A stretch of 64,000 nt of DNA from DASZHJ01 sp035604335 (GTDB lineage: Bacteria; Pseudomonadota; Alphaproteobacteria; ATCC43930; CGMCC-115725). Made by a program: the position numbers and the translations under genes. The notes below the pieces were generated by a model. The model was not told the origin of the DNA. It was given only the letters and a program-made list of their open reading frames with translations, and ran no database searches. Position 1 is the first letter of the stretch. Every line of letters starts with the position of its first letter. The DNA lies in contig DATNIT010000253.1 in NCBI GenBank assembly GCA_035604335.1, positions 5,804 through 69,803 on the forward strand, given 5' to 3'. Positions 52,360-60,467 of this stretch are shown here, one piece after another.

Positions 52360-53100
52360 ATGACGGGCGTCCTCGACGGGCAAAGCGCCATCGTGACCGG
52401 CGGGGCCCGCGGAATAGGCCTCGGCATCGCCCGCCATCTCGCGAGCCAAGGCTGCCGCATCGTCCTCTGGGATCTCGACTTCGGCGGCAAGGCCGAGAGC
52501 GATTGGGGCTTTCAGCCGGCACTCGTCCAGACGGTCGACGTGAGCGACCCCGCTGTGGTAGAGCGCGCTTTCGCAAAAACCAGGGAAACCCTTCCGCGCA
52601 TCGATATTCTTGTGAACAACGCGGGCATCAACGGTCCGATCGCCGAGGTCCCGAGCTATCCCCTCACAGCCTGGGATCGCGTCATCGCCGTCGATCTCAA
52701 CAGCGTCTTCTACTGCTGCCGCACGGTTGTGCCGCACATGCGCGAGATCGGCTACGGCCGCATCGTCAACATCGCATCGATCGCGGGCAAAGAGGGCACA
52801 CCCGGCGTCGCCGCTTACTGTGCCGCCAAGGCCGGGGTCATCGGCTTCTCGAAGGCGCTGGCGCGGGAGGTGGTAAAGGCAGGCATCACCGTCAACTGCG
52901 TGGCTCCGGCGATGGCAGTCACCGAACTCTTGCAGCAGATGACGCCGAAGCACATCGAGGAGGCGCGCGCCAAGATCCCAATGGGTCGCTTCTGCACGGT
53001 CGAGGAGATCGCGGCAACGGTCGCGTGGATCGCGAGCCCGGCTTGCAGCTTCACGACGGGCGCCGTGTTCGACATCTCCGGCGGCCGCGCCAGCTATTGA
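52360..53100 (+). CDS. SDR-family NAD(P)-dependent oxidoreductase
   Basis: 246 residues with GGAG before the ATG. It is a classical short-chain dehydrogenase: cofactor loop AIVTGGARGIGLGIARHLA (TGxxxGxG), acidic residue after strand 2 (VLWDLDFGG) favouring NAD, NNAGINGPI, catalytic Ser in IVNIASIAGKEG, and Tyr-x3-Lys in YCAAKAGV. The C-terminus ends FTTGAVFDISGGRASY, the 3-oxoacyl-reductase-like tail. It probably oxidises a sugar or hydroxy acid in the pathway controlled by IclR. It is the last gene before repeat copy B. Confidence 0.92.
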   Translation: MTGVLDGQSAIVTGGARGIGLGIARHLASQGCRIVLWDLDFGGKAESDWGFQPALVQTVDVSDPAVVERAFAKTRETLPRIDILVNNAGINGPIAEVPSYPLTAWDRVIAVDLNSVFYCCRTVVPHMREIGYGRIVNIASIAGKEGTPGVAAYCAAKAGVIGFSKALAREVVKAGITVNCVAPAMAVTELLQQMTPKHIEEARAKIPMGRFCTVEEIAATVAWIASPACSFTTGAVFDISGGRASY

Positions 53101-53160
53101 CCGCCACGGGACGTGTCCGTCTCGTCGCCAACCGAACGCGAGCCCCTGACGAGGCACCTG

Positions 53161-53225
53161 CTCTTGCTTGCGTCCGTCGGCACCGTGGAGGTAACCGAGG
53201 CGGCCGCAGTTGCCAACCGTCGCCT
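53161..53225. repeat. 65-bp direct repeat, copy B
   Basis: This is the second copy of the element at 45318-45382, in the same orientation and with 58 of 65 bases identical. It lies in the gap between the SDR gene and the hydroxyacid dehydrogenase gene, 42 bp before the latter's start. Together the copies bracket the IclR cassette. Confidence 0.8.
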
Positions 53226-53267
53226 CCCCGCCGCGCGAAATCCAGCCACCCTCCGGGAATCCGCCCC

Positions 53268-54302
53268 ATGTCGAAAACCCGCATCTTCATCGCCTCGCCG
53301 CTCGAGCCGGAGCACGTCGAGCGCATCCGCGCCGTCGATCCCGCGAGGGTCGACGTGGACTATGCGCCCGACCTGCTCCCGCCGACGCGCTACATCGGGG
53401 ATCACGTCGGGGTCCCGTTCAAGCGAACGGAGGAGCAGCAGAGCCGCTGGCGCGGATCGCTCGGCCAGGCGGAGGTGATGTGGGACGTGCCGCGGAATGT
53501 CGAGGAGCTCGCGCTCACGCGACGGTTGCGCTGGGTGCAAATGACCAGCACCGGCGTCGGCCAGCTCATGAAGAATCTGGGTTTGCGATCGGACGTTCTG
53601 GTGACGACGGCGCGCGGCGTGCACGCAGCGCCGCTCGGAGAATTCGTGTTCATGGTGCTGCTCGCGCAGTGGCGGGGGCTCAGCCATCTCCAGGCGGAGC
53701 AGCGGGCGCATCGCTGGACCCGCTACTGCGGCGAGGGCGTTGCGCGTCGGCGGCTCGTTGTGATCGGTGCCGGCGATCTTGCGCGCGGTCTGGCTGAGCG
53801 GGCGCGCGCCTTTGGAATGACGACGGTCGCGATCGCCCGCGATACGGACAAGAGCCGGGCACACGACGGGCTCTTCGCCGAGATCCGCCCGCGCCGAGAC
53901 CTCCACGCAGTGCTCGCGAGCGCGGACGCGGTCGTGGTCACCGTCCCGCACACGCCGGAGACCGAGAACATGATCGATCGCGCGGCTTTCGCCGCGATGA
54001 AGCCGGGCGTGGTGTTCGTCAACATCGCGCGCGGCCAGGTGATCGACGAGGCGGCGCTCCTCGACGGGCTCCGCAACGGCCGGATCGGATTCGCCGCGCT
54101 CGACGTCGCCACCACCGAGCCGCTGCCGCCGGAGAGCCCGTTCTGGGATTTGCCCAACGTCCTCATCAGCCCGCATTCTGCCAGCACCGTCGTGGGCGAG
54201 AACGCGGCGATCATCGACATCTTCTGCTGGAACCTGCGCTGCTGGCTCGACGGAAGGCTCGGCGAGATGCGCAACGTGCTCGACAAGGAGCGGATGTATT
54301 AG
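53268..54302 (+). CDS. D-2-hydroxyacid dehydrogenase family protein
   Basis: 344 residues from the ATG at 53268. The C-terminal catalytic pattern is complete: Arg in NIARGQVIDEAALLDGL, Glu in LDVATTEPLPPESPFWDLPNV, His in ISPHSAS. The NAD loop reads RLVVIGAGDLARGLAERARAFGM, so the third Gly of GxGxxG is Ala. The N-terminal domain has MTSTGVGQLMKN and TTARGVHAAPLGEFV. Members reduce 2-keto acids such as glyoxylate or hydroxypyruvate with NAD(P)H. It stands just outside the IclR cassette, after repeat B, and converges with the glpD-like gene (7-bp gap). Confidence 0.9.
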   Translation: MSKTRIFIASPLEPEHVERIRAVDPARVDVDYAPDLLPPTRYIGDHVGVPFKRTEEQQSRWRGSLGQAEVMWDVPRNVEELALTRRLRWVQMTSTGVGQLMKNLGLRSDVLVTTARGVHAAPLGEFVFMVLLAQWRGLSHLQAEQRAHRWTRYCGEGVARRRLVVIGAGDLARGLAERARAFGMTTVAIARDTDKSRAHDGLFAEIRPRRDLHAVLASADAVVVTVPHTPETENMIDRAAFAAMKPGVVFVNIARGQVIDEAALLDGLRNGRIGFAALDVATTEPLPPESPFWDLPNVLISPHSASTVVGENAAIIDIFCWNLRCWLDGRLGEMRNVLDKERMY

Positions 54303-54309
54303 CGGGCGC

Positions 54310-55890
54310 TCAGCCCTTCGGCTGCACCATCGGTGCCGTGTGTCCCGGCTTCACTCGGAAATGCTCCTCTAGATAGGCGCGATAGGCTCGGACCTCCTCG
54401 GCCTGGCCCACTTTGTCCCAGCCCATCTCGGCGGCGATCGCTTCAGCGGCGCGCTCGGCGGCGGCGTGGCCCATGGTGGCGGTCCAGCCGGCGCCGACCC
54501 GGCGGAACAGCACGTCGGTCAGACTGGCCGCGTGCTCGCTACGCGCCACGGATTGCAGATCGGAGAGCTTGATCGTGGCGTCGTTATCGAACAGGGGCGG
54601 AGAGTTTTGATTCTCCGGGAATTTCGTCGCGGCATATGACGGCTGCCGAGCGGCGCGGGACGGCTTCAGCTTGGAGGCCACCATCGCCGCCATCTCAGCG
54701 CCCGCGGAGCGATGGGTCATGATCGGGCCCGCGGTCATGGCATAGACGCCGGGCAGTCCCTCCGACGCGAGATCGTGCACCTCACGCGAGCGGACACCCT
54801 TGGGAAAGGCGGGATCGGCGCCGAGCGGTCGAACGCCCGCCCAGGTGAAGATGACATGCTCGCGCCGCAGACCCAATGCCGGCAGCATGTAATTGGTCTC
54901 CTCGATCAGCCAGTCGATCTCATCGTCGGAGGCGGTGATCTTGTCGGGATCGCCCTCGTAGAGCGTCTCGGTCGGGCCGAAATAATGCAGGCCGCGCCAG
55001 GGGAAGCAGTAGAAAGGCTCGTTGAGGCGATTGATCGTACCGATCCCGTAATCCGCGCAGTCCGGTGGTAGCCGAACCATGATGTGGGCGCCCTTGGTGC
55101 CGGTGACGTATTTGCGCCTGGTTGAGCCGGCCGTCGCGTTCACGCGGTCGATCCAGATGCCCGCCATGTTGAGAACGATTCGCGCATCGACGGTGGCGGT
55201 GGCGCTCGGCTCCAGCTGATCCACGAGCGAGAGCTGCCAGCCATCGGACGTGCGGCGCATGCCGGTCATCGCGGTGTAATTGCGCACCACGGCTCCGAGA
55301 CGCTCGGCATCCAGTACCGCGTCCATGCAGATGCGCTCGGGCCACTCGAAGCGGTACTCGTCGAACATGGCGAGACTGAGCAGCTCGTCCTGGTCGCGCA
55401 GCCAGCGTGCGAGCGGGATACCCGCGACTTCCCGAGCCGCGATGCGACTGTAGTTGAGCGGAACCGAACTCGGTCCCAGGCGCTCCAGCAGCCGGAACGC
55501 CAGCGATACCTGCCAGGGCGCATAGGTGCCGCCGGCATAGATCGGAAAGCAGAACTTGCCTTTCCGCGTGCGCTCCGGAGCGGTCTCCACCATCTGCGCG
55601 CGGGACTCCATCGCCTGGCGCGCCATGCGGAGCGCGATTCCGAGCGTTCGCGGTCGGCGCAGAAAATCCCACATGGAGTCCCCGGGAGCGAGATACCGTA
55701 ACCCGCAATGGAGCAGGCGGCTCGATCGGCTCGAGGAGCCCGCGCCAAAATCGCCCTTGTCTACCAACAGGACATCGTGACCCGCCGCGGCCAAATGCTG
55801 GGCGGCGCTCGCGCCATTGACGCCGGCGCCGATAACGGCAACCGCGAAAGACTTTCCGTTCAACAACGATAGCGACTGGCGCATCGGCAT
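54310..55890 (-). CDS. glpD: Glycerol-3-phosphate dehydrogenase-like FAD oxidoreductase
   Basis: 526 residues. FAD motif AVAVIGAGVNGASAAQHLAAAGHDVLLVDKGDF (in two parts), then GSSSRSSRLLHCGLRYL, the GlpD signature with the catalytic-site Ser/Arg stretch. Other GlpD features are RTLGIALRMARQAM, RIVLNMAGIWIDRV and HYFGPTETLYEGDPD. The C-terminal GlpD cap domain runs from about residue 420. The enzyme oxidises sn-glycerol 3-phosphate to dihydroxyacetone phosphate at the inner membrane face and passes electrons to quinone; related paralogs act on other polyol phosphates. It is divergent from the LysR gene (67-bp gap), which probably regulates it. Confidence 0.83.
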   Translation of the reverse strand: MPMRQSLSLLNGKSFAVAVIGAGVNGASAAQHLAAAGHDVLLVDKGDFGAGSSSRSSRLLHCGLRYLAPGDSMWDFLRRPRTLGIALRMARQAMESRAQMVETAPERTRKGKFCFPIYAGGTYAPWQVSLAFRLLERLGPSSVPLNYSRIAAREVAGIPLARWLRDQDELLSLAMFDEYRFEWPERICMDAVLDAERLGAVVRNYTAMTGMRRTSDGWQLSLVDQLEPSATATVDARIVLNMAGIWIDRVNATAGSTRRKYVTGTKGAHIMVRLPPDCADYGIGTINRLNEPFYCFPWRGLHYFGPTETLYEGDPDKITASDDEIDWLIEETNYMLPALGLRREHVIFTWAGVRPLGADPAFPKGVRSREVHDLASEGLPGVYAMTAGPIMTHRSAGAEMAAMVASKLKPSRAARQPSYAATKFPENQNSPPLFDNDATIKLSDLQSVARSEHAASLTDVLFRRVGAGWTATMGHAAAERAAEAIAAEMGWDKVGQAEEVRAYRAYLEEHFRVKPGHTAPMVQPKG

Positions 55891-55957
55891 GACCTATTCA
55901 TGGAGGGCTCTGCCCAGCGGTGCCAAGCCGCGCTATAGAGGGCGCCGGGGTGGGCAG

Positions 55958-56863
55958 ATGTTCATCAGACAGCTCGAGGCCTTCAGGGCGACCATGCAGG
56001 CCGGCACCGTAAGCGGCGCCGCCGTGCTGCTGGGCGTATCGCAGCCGGCCGCAAGCCGCCTTTTGGGACGGCTCGAGAAGGAGCTCAACCTCACGCTCTT
56101 CGACCGCAGCAAAGGCCGGCTCGCGCCCACGCCGGAGGCGCAGATCCTCTACGACCAGGTCGAGCGCACCTTCGTCTCGGTCGACAAGATCCGTGAAGTG
56201 GCCGCGGATATCGGGACGGCCCAGGCGGGTCACCTGCACGTGGCGGCGCTGCCCGCGGTCGGGCTCGGCTTCATGCCGGCGGTGATCGAGGACTTCAACC
56301 GCGCGCATCCGCAGGTGACCATCACGCTGGAGGTGAACATCTCCGCGCGCGTCGAGGAGAGCGTCGCCGCGCAGCACGTCGACCTCGGGATCGGCCAGTT
56401 CCCGTTCCGGCGCACGGGTCTGGAAAGCGAAGTCTTCTGCAGCGCGCCGCAATATCTGGTGGTGCCCGAAGGCCACCCGCTCGCTGGACGAAGCCACGCG
56501 AGGCCGGCGGACCTGCGCGATCTCCCGTTCATCGCGCTCGCCCGGGACCAGGTCGGCCGGCACGTGATCGACCGGATGTTCGACCGCGCGGGCATGCCGC
56601 GCAAGATACTCGCCGAAACCCAGGTCAACGCGGTGATCTGCGATCTCGTCCGGCGCGGCCTCGGCGTCGGCGTGGTGGACCCGTTCACTGCCGCCGACTT
56701 CGCGGGGCGCGGCATCGTGGCCGTGCCATTCCGGCCGCGCATCGATTTTCGCCTGGGTATCCTCTATCCGACCCATCGCCCCCTGTCGCGCGTGGCGCGC
56801 GCCTTCCTATCGGTGCTCCGGCGGCGGCGCAACGAATTGCTCCGCGCGAGCCCCGGCGCCTGA
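55958..56863 (+). CDS. LysR-family transcriptional regulator
   Basis: 301 residues from the ATG at 55958. The N-terminal winged HTH is FIRQLEAFRATMQAGTVSGAAVLLGVSQPAASRLLGRLEKEL (in parts) with LTLFDRSKGRLAPTPEA, the LysR standard. The effector domain starts GHLHVAALPAVGLGFMPAVIEDFNRAHP and keeps the substrate-binding-protein-like fold to the end. It is divergent from the glpD-like gene and lies upstream of the second peptide-type ABC operon. Either or both may be targets: the gap before the transporter holds operator-like repeats at 56904-56939. Confidence 0.92.
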   Translation: MFIRQLEAFRATMQAGTVSGAAVLLGVSQPAASRLLGRLEKELNLTLFDRSKGRLAPTPEAQILYDQVERTFVSVDKIREVAADIGTAQAGHLHVAALPAVGLGFMPAVIEDFNRAHPQVTITLEVNISARVEESVAAQHVDLGIGQFPFRRTGLESEVFCSAPQYLVVPEGHPLAGRSHARPADLRDLPFIALARDQVGRHVIDRMFDRAGMPRKILAETQVNAVICDLVRRGLGVGVVDPFTAADFAGRGIVAVPFRPRIDFRLGILYPTHRPLSRVARAFLSVLRRRRNELLRASPGA

Positions 56864-56903
56864 GCGCCTGCTCGCCAGGATAGCGGATCAAGGGTATTAC
56901 ACG

Positions 56904-56962
56904 GCGGTATAGGTCCCTCACAGAGCGGTATTTGACCGCCCTGCCGGGCCAACCGTCATAAT
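56904..56962 (+). promoter_or_regulatory. Promoter region of second peptide-type ABC operon with paired repeats
   Basis: GCGGTAT occurs at 56904-56910 and 56925-56931, spaced 21 bp, two helical turns. The second copy is part of an inverted repeat GCGGT-N5-ACCGC (56925-56939). TTGACC at 56932-56937 could be the -35 and CATAAT at 56957-56962 the -10 (19-bp spacer, slightly long). The site overlaps the -35, as for a repressor or a LysR-type activator. It lies 58 bp or more before the binding-protein start. Confidence 0.45.
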
Positions 56963-57019
56963 GACGGGCCGGCGCGCTGCGGAGACGCCGGCCAACAGCG
57001 AGAGACAGGGGGTAGAGCG

Positions 57020-58591
57020 ATGCCGAGCAAACACGAGACGGGTATCCATCGCCGCGTCGTCTTGGGCGCGGGCGTTGCCGCGGCGGCGGGAACCGCGCTG
57101 CCCTGGTTTGCGCGGCCCGCAACAGCCGCGGCGGGCACGTTGCGGGCGGGCATCGCCGGCTACAACGTGATTAATACGCTCGATCCCGGGAAGCACTCGC
57201 TGATCCCCGAGGCCTATGTGGTCTGGGCGATGTTCAATGCGCTGGTGAAATTCAACGGCAAGATGGAGGTGGTGCCCGACCTCGCGGAGTCCTTCGCGAC
57301 CAAGGACGCCAACACGCTGGAGTTCAAGCTGCGGCCGGGCGTCAAATTCCACGACGGCAGCGAGATGACGGGCGACGACGTGAAATTCACCATCGAGCGA
57401 CTGCAGGACGAGAAATACGCCTCGCCCAACAAAGGCAAGGTGTCCGAGGTGAAGGAGGTCCGCGTCGTCGACCCGCTGACGGTGCAGATCGTCACCAACA
57501 AGGCGTTCGCGCCGCTCCTCGCCTTCCTCACCAACGCGCGCACGGGGACGCAGATCGTGCCGCGCAAGGTGGTGCAGGCGATCGGCGACGATGCCTTCGG
57601 CAAGCAGCCGGTCGGCACGGGCGCCTACAAGCTTACGGGCTGGAAGGCGAACGAGAGCGTCACCTTGGCGGCGCACGACGCTTACTTCGTCAAGGGCCAG
57701 CCGAGCCTCGCGACCGTGGAGATTCCCCTGATCGCCGAGGAGTCGAGCGGCGTCACCGCGCTCAAGGGCGGGCAGATCGACTTGACCAGCACGGCGCCGT
57801 TCGCGGACGTGCCGACTCTGGAGCAGGACAAGTCGCTCAAGATCGTGAAGCAGCCGGGGATGAACTGCCGGTTCATTGCGGTCAACCACCGCAAGCCGCC
57901 CTTCGACGATGTACATTTCCGGCGCGCGGTGTCGATGGCTTTCGACCGCAACGCCATGGTCAAGGTAGTGCTGTTCGGCGAGGGCGTGCCCTCCCACGGC
58001 CTGATCCCGCCGTCCCTCGCCTACGCGTATGACGCGAAGCCGCGGGAGATCTCGGTGTTCAATCCCGAGCGCGCCAAGGCGGAGCTCGCGCAGTCGAAAT
58101 ACGCGACCGGCCTGGGCGAGGTGCCGATCCTCACATGGGGCTCGAGCTGGTGGAAGCGCATCGTCGAGGTGTTCGCGCTCCAGGTGAACCAGACGCTGGG
58201 CACGAAATTCACCGTCGAGGTGAACGAGGCCAATACTGTCTTTGCCCGCCAGAAGTCCGGCGACTTCCAGGGCAGCGTCTGGGGTTGGCTCGGGCCGGTC
58301 GATCCCGACGAGTACGTGGGTGAGGTCCTCAGCACGAAGGGCTGGCGCAACTTCTACGGCTATAGCAACCCGAAGCTCGACGCGCTCGCCGAGCTGGGTC
58401 GCGCCGAGCTCGACCTCGCCAAACGCGGCGCGATCTACAAGCAGGCCGAGGACATCGCGATCGAGGACGCGGCGGTGCTGCCGTGCTTCTGCTCCAACAT
58501 CCACAACATCATGGCCGCGAAGGTGCAGGGCTTCACGCAGCTGCCGTACTCGAACTTCGGCGATCAGTTCGCCTCCATCACCATGGGGTGA
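57020..58591 (+). CDS. Peptide/opine-type ABC substrate-binding protein (family 5)
   Basis: 523 residues. The N-terminus HRRVVLGAGVAAAAGTALPW, ending ARPATAAAG, is a Tat-type signal. The mature protein starts TLRAGIAGYNVINTLDPGKHSL and has LAESFATKDANTLEFKLRPGVKFHDG (in two parts) and MTGDDVKFTIERL, the family 5 signature. AVNHRKPPFDDVHFRRAVSMAFDR is the conserved core. It feeds the four genes downstream. The terminal OYE-like demethylase of the same strand suggests a methylated amine or peptide-like ligand, but that is inference. Confidence 0.92.
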   Translation: MPSKHETGIHRRVVLGAGVAAAAGTALPWFARPATAAAGTLRAGIAGYNVINTLDPGKHSLIPEAYVVWAMFNALVKFNGKMEVVPDLAESFATKDANTLEFKLRPGVKFHDGSEMTGDDVKFTIERLQDEKYASPNKGKVSEVKEVRVVDPLTVQIVTNKAFAPLLAFLTNARTGTQIVPRKVVQAIGDDAFGKQPVGTGAYKLTGWKANESVTLAAHDAYFVKGQPSLATVEIPLIAEESSGVTALKGGQIDLTSTAPFADVPTLEQDKSLKIVKQPGMNCRFIAVNHRKPPFDDVHFRRAVSMAFDRNAMVKVVLFGEGVPSHGLIPPSLAYAYDAKPREISVFNPERAKAELAQSKYATGLGEVPILTWGSSWWKRIVEVFALQVNQTLGTKFTVEVNEANTVFARQKSGDFQGSVWGWLGPVDPDEYVGEVLSTKGWRNFYGYSNPKLDALAELGRAELDLAKRGAIYKQAEDIAIEDAAVLPCFCSNIHNIMAAKVQGFTQLPYSNFGDQFASITMG

Positions 58592-58603
58592 GTGGATTCG
58601 GCC

Positions 58604-58622
58604 GGGCGCAGAGCAGGCGCCC
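58604..58622 (+). repeat. Intercistronic hairpin after second family 5 binding-protein gene
   Basis: GGGCGC (58604-58609) pairs with GCGCCC (58617-58622) around a 7-nt loop, in the 56-nt gap between binding protein and first permease. It repeats the layout seen at 19795-19814. It may stabilise the binding-protein message. Confidence 0.4.
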
Positions 58623-58647
58623 CGAGGTCGTGGGAGCCTAGGAACAC

Positions 58648-59607
58648 GTGTTTCCCAAAGCCGCGCTCTATGTCGGCGGTCGGCTGATCGGGGCCGCCAT
58701 CACCGTGCTGGTCGGCGCGATCGCGGTCTATGTGGTGATGAAGGCGGCGCCCGGCGATCCCGCCCTCGCGGTCCTTGGCGAGAACGCCCGCCCCGAGGCG
58801 GTGGCGGCCTTCCGGCTCAAGCACCACCTCGACCAGCCGTTCTGGTCGCAGCTCGCGATCTGGCTCGGTGGACTCGCACGCGGCGATTTCGGGCTCTCGC
58901 TCACGATTGCGGGCGGCATCCCCATCAGCGAACTCATCGCGGCGCGTCTGCCGGTGACGGTGTTCGTCGGACTCTATGCGGTGGCGATCGCCGTGCTGAT
59001 CTCTCTCGCCATGGGCACCGTCGCGGCGCTTCGGCGCGGGCGCGCGCTCGATACGATCGCGACCTCGGTGGCGGTGCTTGGCATCTCCATGCCTGACTTC
59101 TGGCTGAGCTACATGCTGGTGTTCGCCTTCGCCCTGGGCTGGCGGCTGTTTCCCGCCTATGGCTTCACGTCGCCGGTCGATTCCGTCGCGCAAGCGATCT
59201 ATAGCGGCTTCCTGCCGGCGCTCGCGATCGCGGCCCCCATGGCCGCGGTGTTCGCGCGCATGTTGCGGACATCGCTGCTGGAAACGGCGAGCCGCGAATA
59301 CGTGGTCGCGGCGCGCTCGTTCGGCTTCTCGCCGGGCTTCGTCTTCCGGCACTACGTGTTCCGCAATGCTCTCATCCCCTACCTCACGATCATCGGGTTG
59401 CAGATCCGCTACCTCCTCGGCGGCGTAGTGGTGATCGAGCGGATCTTCGGTATTCAGGGCATGGGATCTCTGATGGTCGATGCGGCCTTCGCGCGCGACT
59501 ATCCGACCGTGCTCGCGTGCACGGTGGTGTTTCTCGGTATCGTGCTTCTGGTGAACGTGGTGGTAGATCTCGTCTGCGTCGCCTTGGATCCTCGGAGATC
59601 GACGTGA
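58648..59607 (+). CDS. Peptide-type ABC transporter permease, DppB-like
   Basis: 319 residues from a GTG. First helix LIGAAITVLVGAIAVYVVMKAAPGDPALAVLG, followed by HHLDQPFWSQLAIWLGGLARGDFGLSL, the DppB pattern. The EAA-type loop is ARSFGFSPGFVFRHYVFRNALIPYL. Six helices are predicted. The last 4 nt overlap the DppC-like GTG (GTGA). It forms one half of the membrane channel of the second peptide-type importer. Confidence 0.9.
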   Translation: MFPKAALYVGGRLIGAAITVLVGAIAVYVVMKAAPGDPALAVLGENARPEAVAAFRLKHHLDQPFWSQLAIWLGGLARGDFGLSLTIAGGIPISELIAARLPVTVFVGLYAVAIAVLISLAMGTVAALRRGRALDTIATSVAVLGISMPDFWLSYMLVFAFALGWRLFPAYGFTSPVDSVAQAIYSGFLPALAIAAPMAAVFARMLRTSLLETASREYVVAARSFGFSPGFVFRHYVFRNALIPYLTIIGLQIRYLLGGVVVIERIFGIQGMGSLMVDAAFARDYPTVLACTVVFLGIVLLVNVVVDLVCVALDPRRST

Positions 59608-60467
59608 CGGCGCGGCGACAGCGGTATCGAAGGCTCGCCCGCACCTTCCTCGCGAACCCGACCGCCGTGACCGGTGCCGGCATCACGCTGGTCGTGCTGC
59701 TGGCCGCGGGGCTCGGTGCCGCCCTGATGCCTTATGGACCCGGCGAGGCGGATTTTTTCAACCTGCTCTCGCCGCCCTCGTGGCTGCATCCCTTCGGCAC
59801 GGATTCCTTCGGGCGCGACGTGCTTACGCGCGTCATGTACGGCGCGCGCGTATCGCTGGTGATCAGCGCGGCCGGCGTCGCGATGGCGGCTGTCCTGGGC
59901 GGCGCCGCCGGCATGGTCTCCGCCTACGAGGGCGGCTATGCCGATCTCGTGATCATGCGGGTGGCGGACCTGCTGTTCGCGTTTCCCGCCTTCGTGCTGG
60001 CACTCTTCCTGATGGTGGTGCTGGGATACGGCAGCGCCAACGTCTCCGTGGCGATCGCGCTCACCTATCTGCCGATCTTTGCGCGCCTTGCGCGCAACAT
60101 GACCCTGCTGGTGCGCGCGGAGCCCTATGTCGAGGCGGCGCGGCTGATGGCGCAGTCGACGCCGCGCATTCTGCTGCGCGAAATTTTGCCGAACATCGCG
60201 GCGCCTCTCATCGTGCAGGCGACGATCGGCATCGCCTTCGGCATCATCATCGAGGCCGGCCTCAGCTTTCTCGGCATCGGCGTGCAGCCGCCGACGCCGT
60301 CACTCGGCGTCATCATGGCGGACGGGCGCGAGTATTTTCAGCGTGGACCCTGGGTGCTCAGCCTGACTGGCCTCGCGATTTCGGTGGCACTGCTCGGCCT
60401 CAATCTCCTGGGCGACGGTCTGCGCGATCTCATGGATCCACGACTGCGGAAGAGCGCCGCCCAATGA
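59604..60467 (+). CDS. Peptide-type ABC transporter permease, DppC-like
   Basis: 287 residues from a GTG overlapping the DppB stop. N-terminal AVTGAGITLVVLLAAGLGAAL, then HPFGTDSFGRDVLTRVMYGARVSLVI, the DppC signature. The EAA loop is EAARLMAQSTPRILLREILPN, with SFLGIGVQPPTPSLGVIMADGREY towards the end. The last 4 nt overlap the ATPase gene ATG. It is the second channel half. Confidence 0.9.
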   Translation: MTARRQRYRRLARTFLANPTAVTGAGITLVVLLAAGLGAALMPYGPGEADFFNLLSPPSWLHPFGTDSFGRDVLTRVMYGARVSLVISAAGVAMAAVLGGAAGMVSAYEGGYADLVIMRVADLLFAFPAFVLALFLMVVLGYGSANVSVAIALTYLPIFARLARNMTLLVRAEPYVEAARLMAQSTPRILLREILPNIAAPLIVQATIGIAFGIIIEAGLSFLGIGVQPPTPSLGVIMADGREYFQRGPWVLSLTGLAISVALLGLNLLGDGLRDLMDPRLRKSAAQ

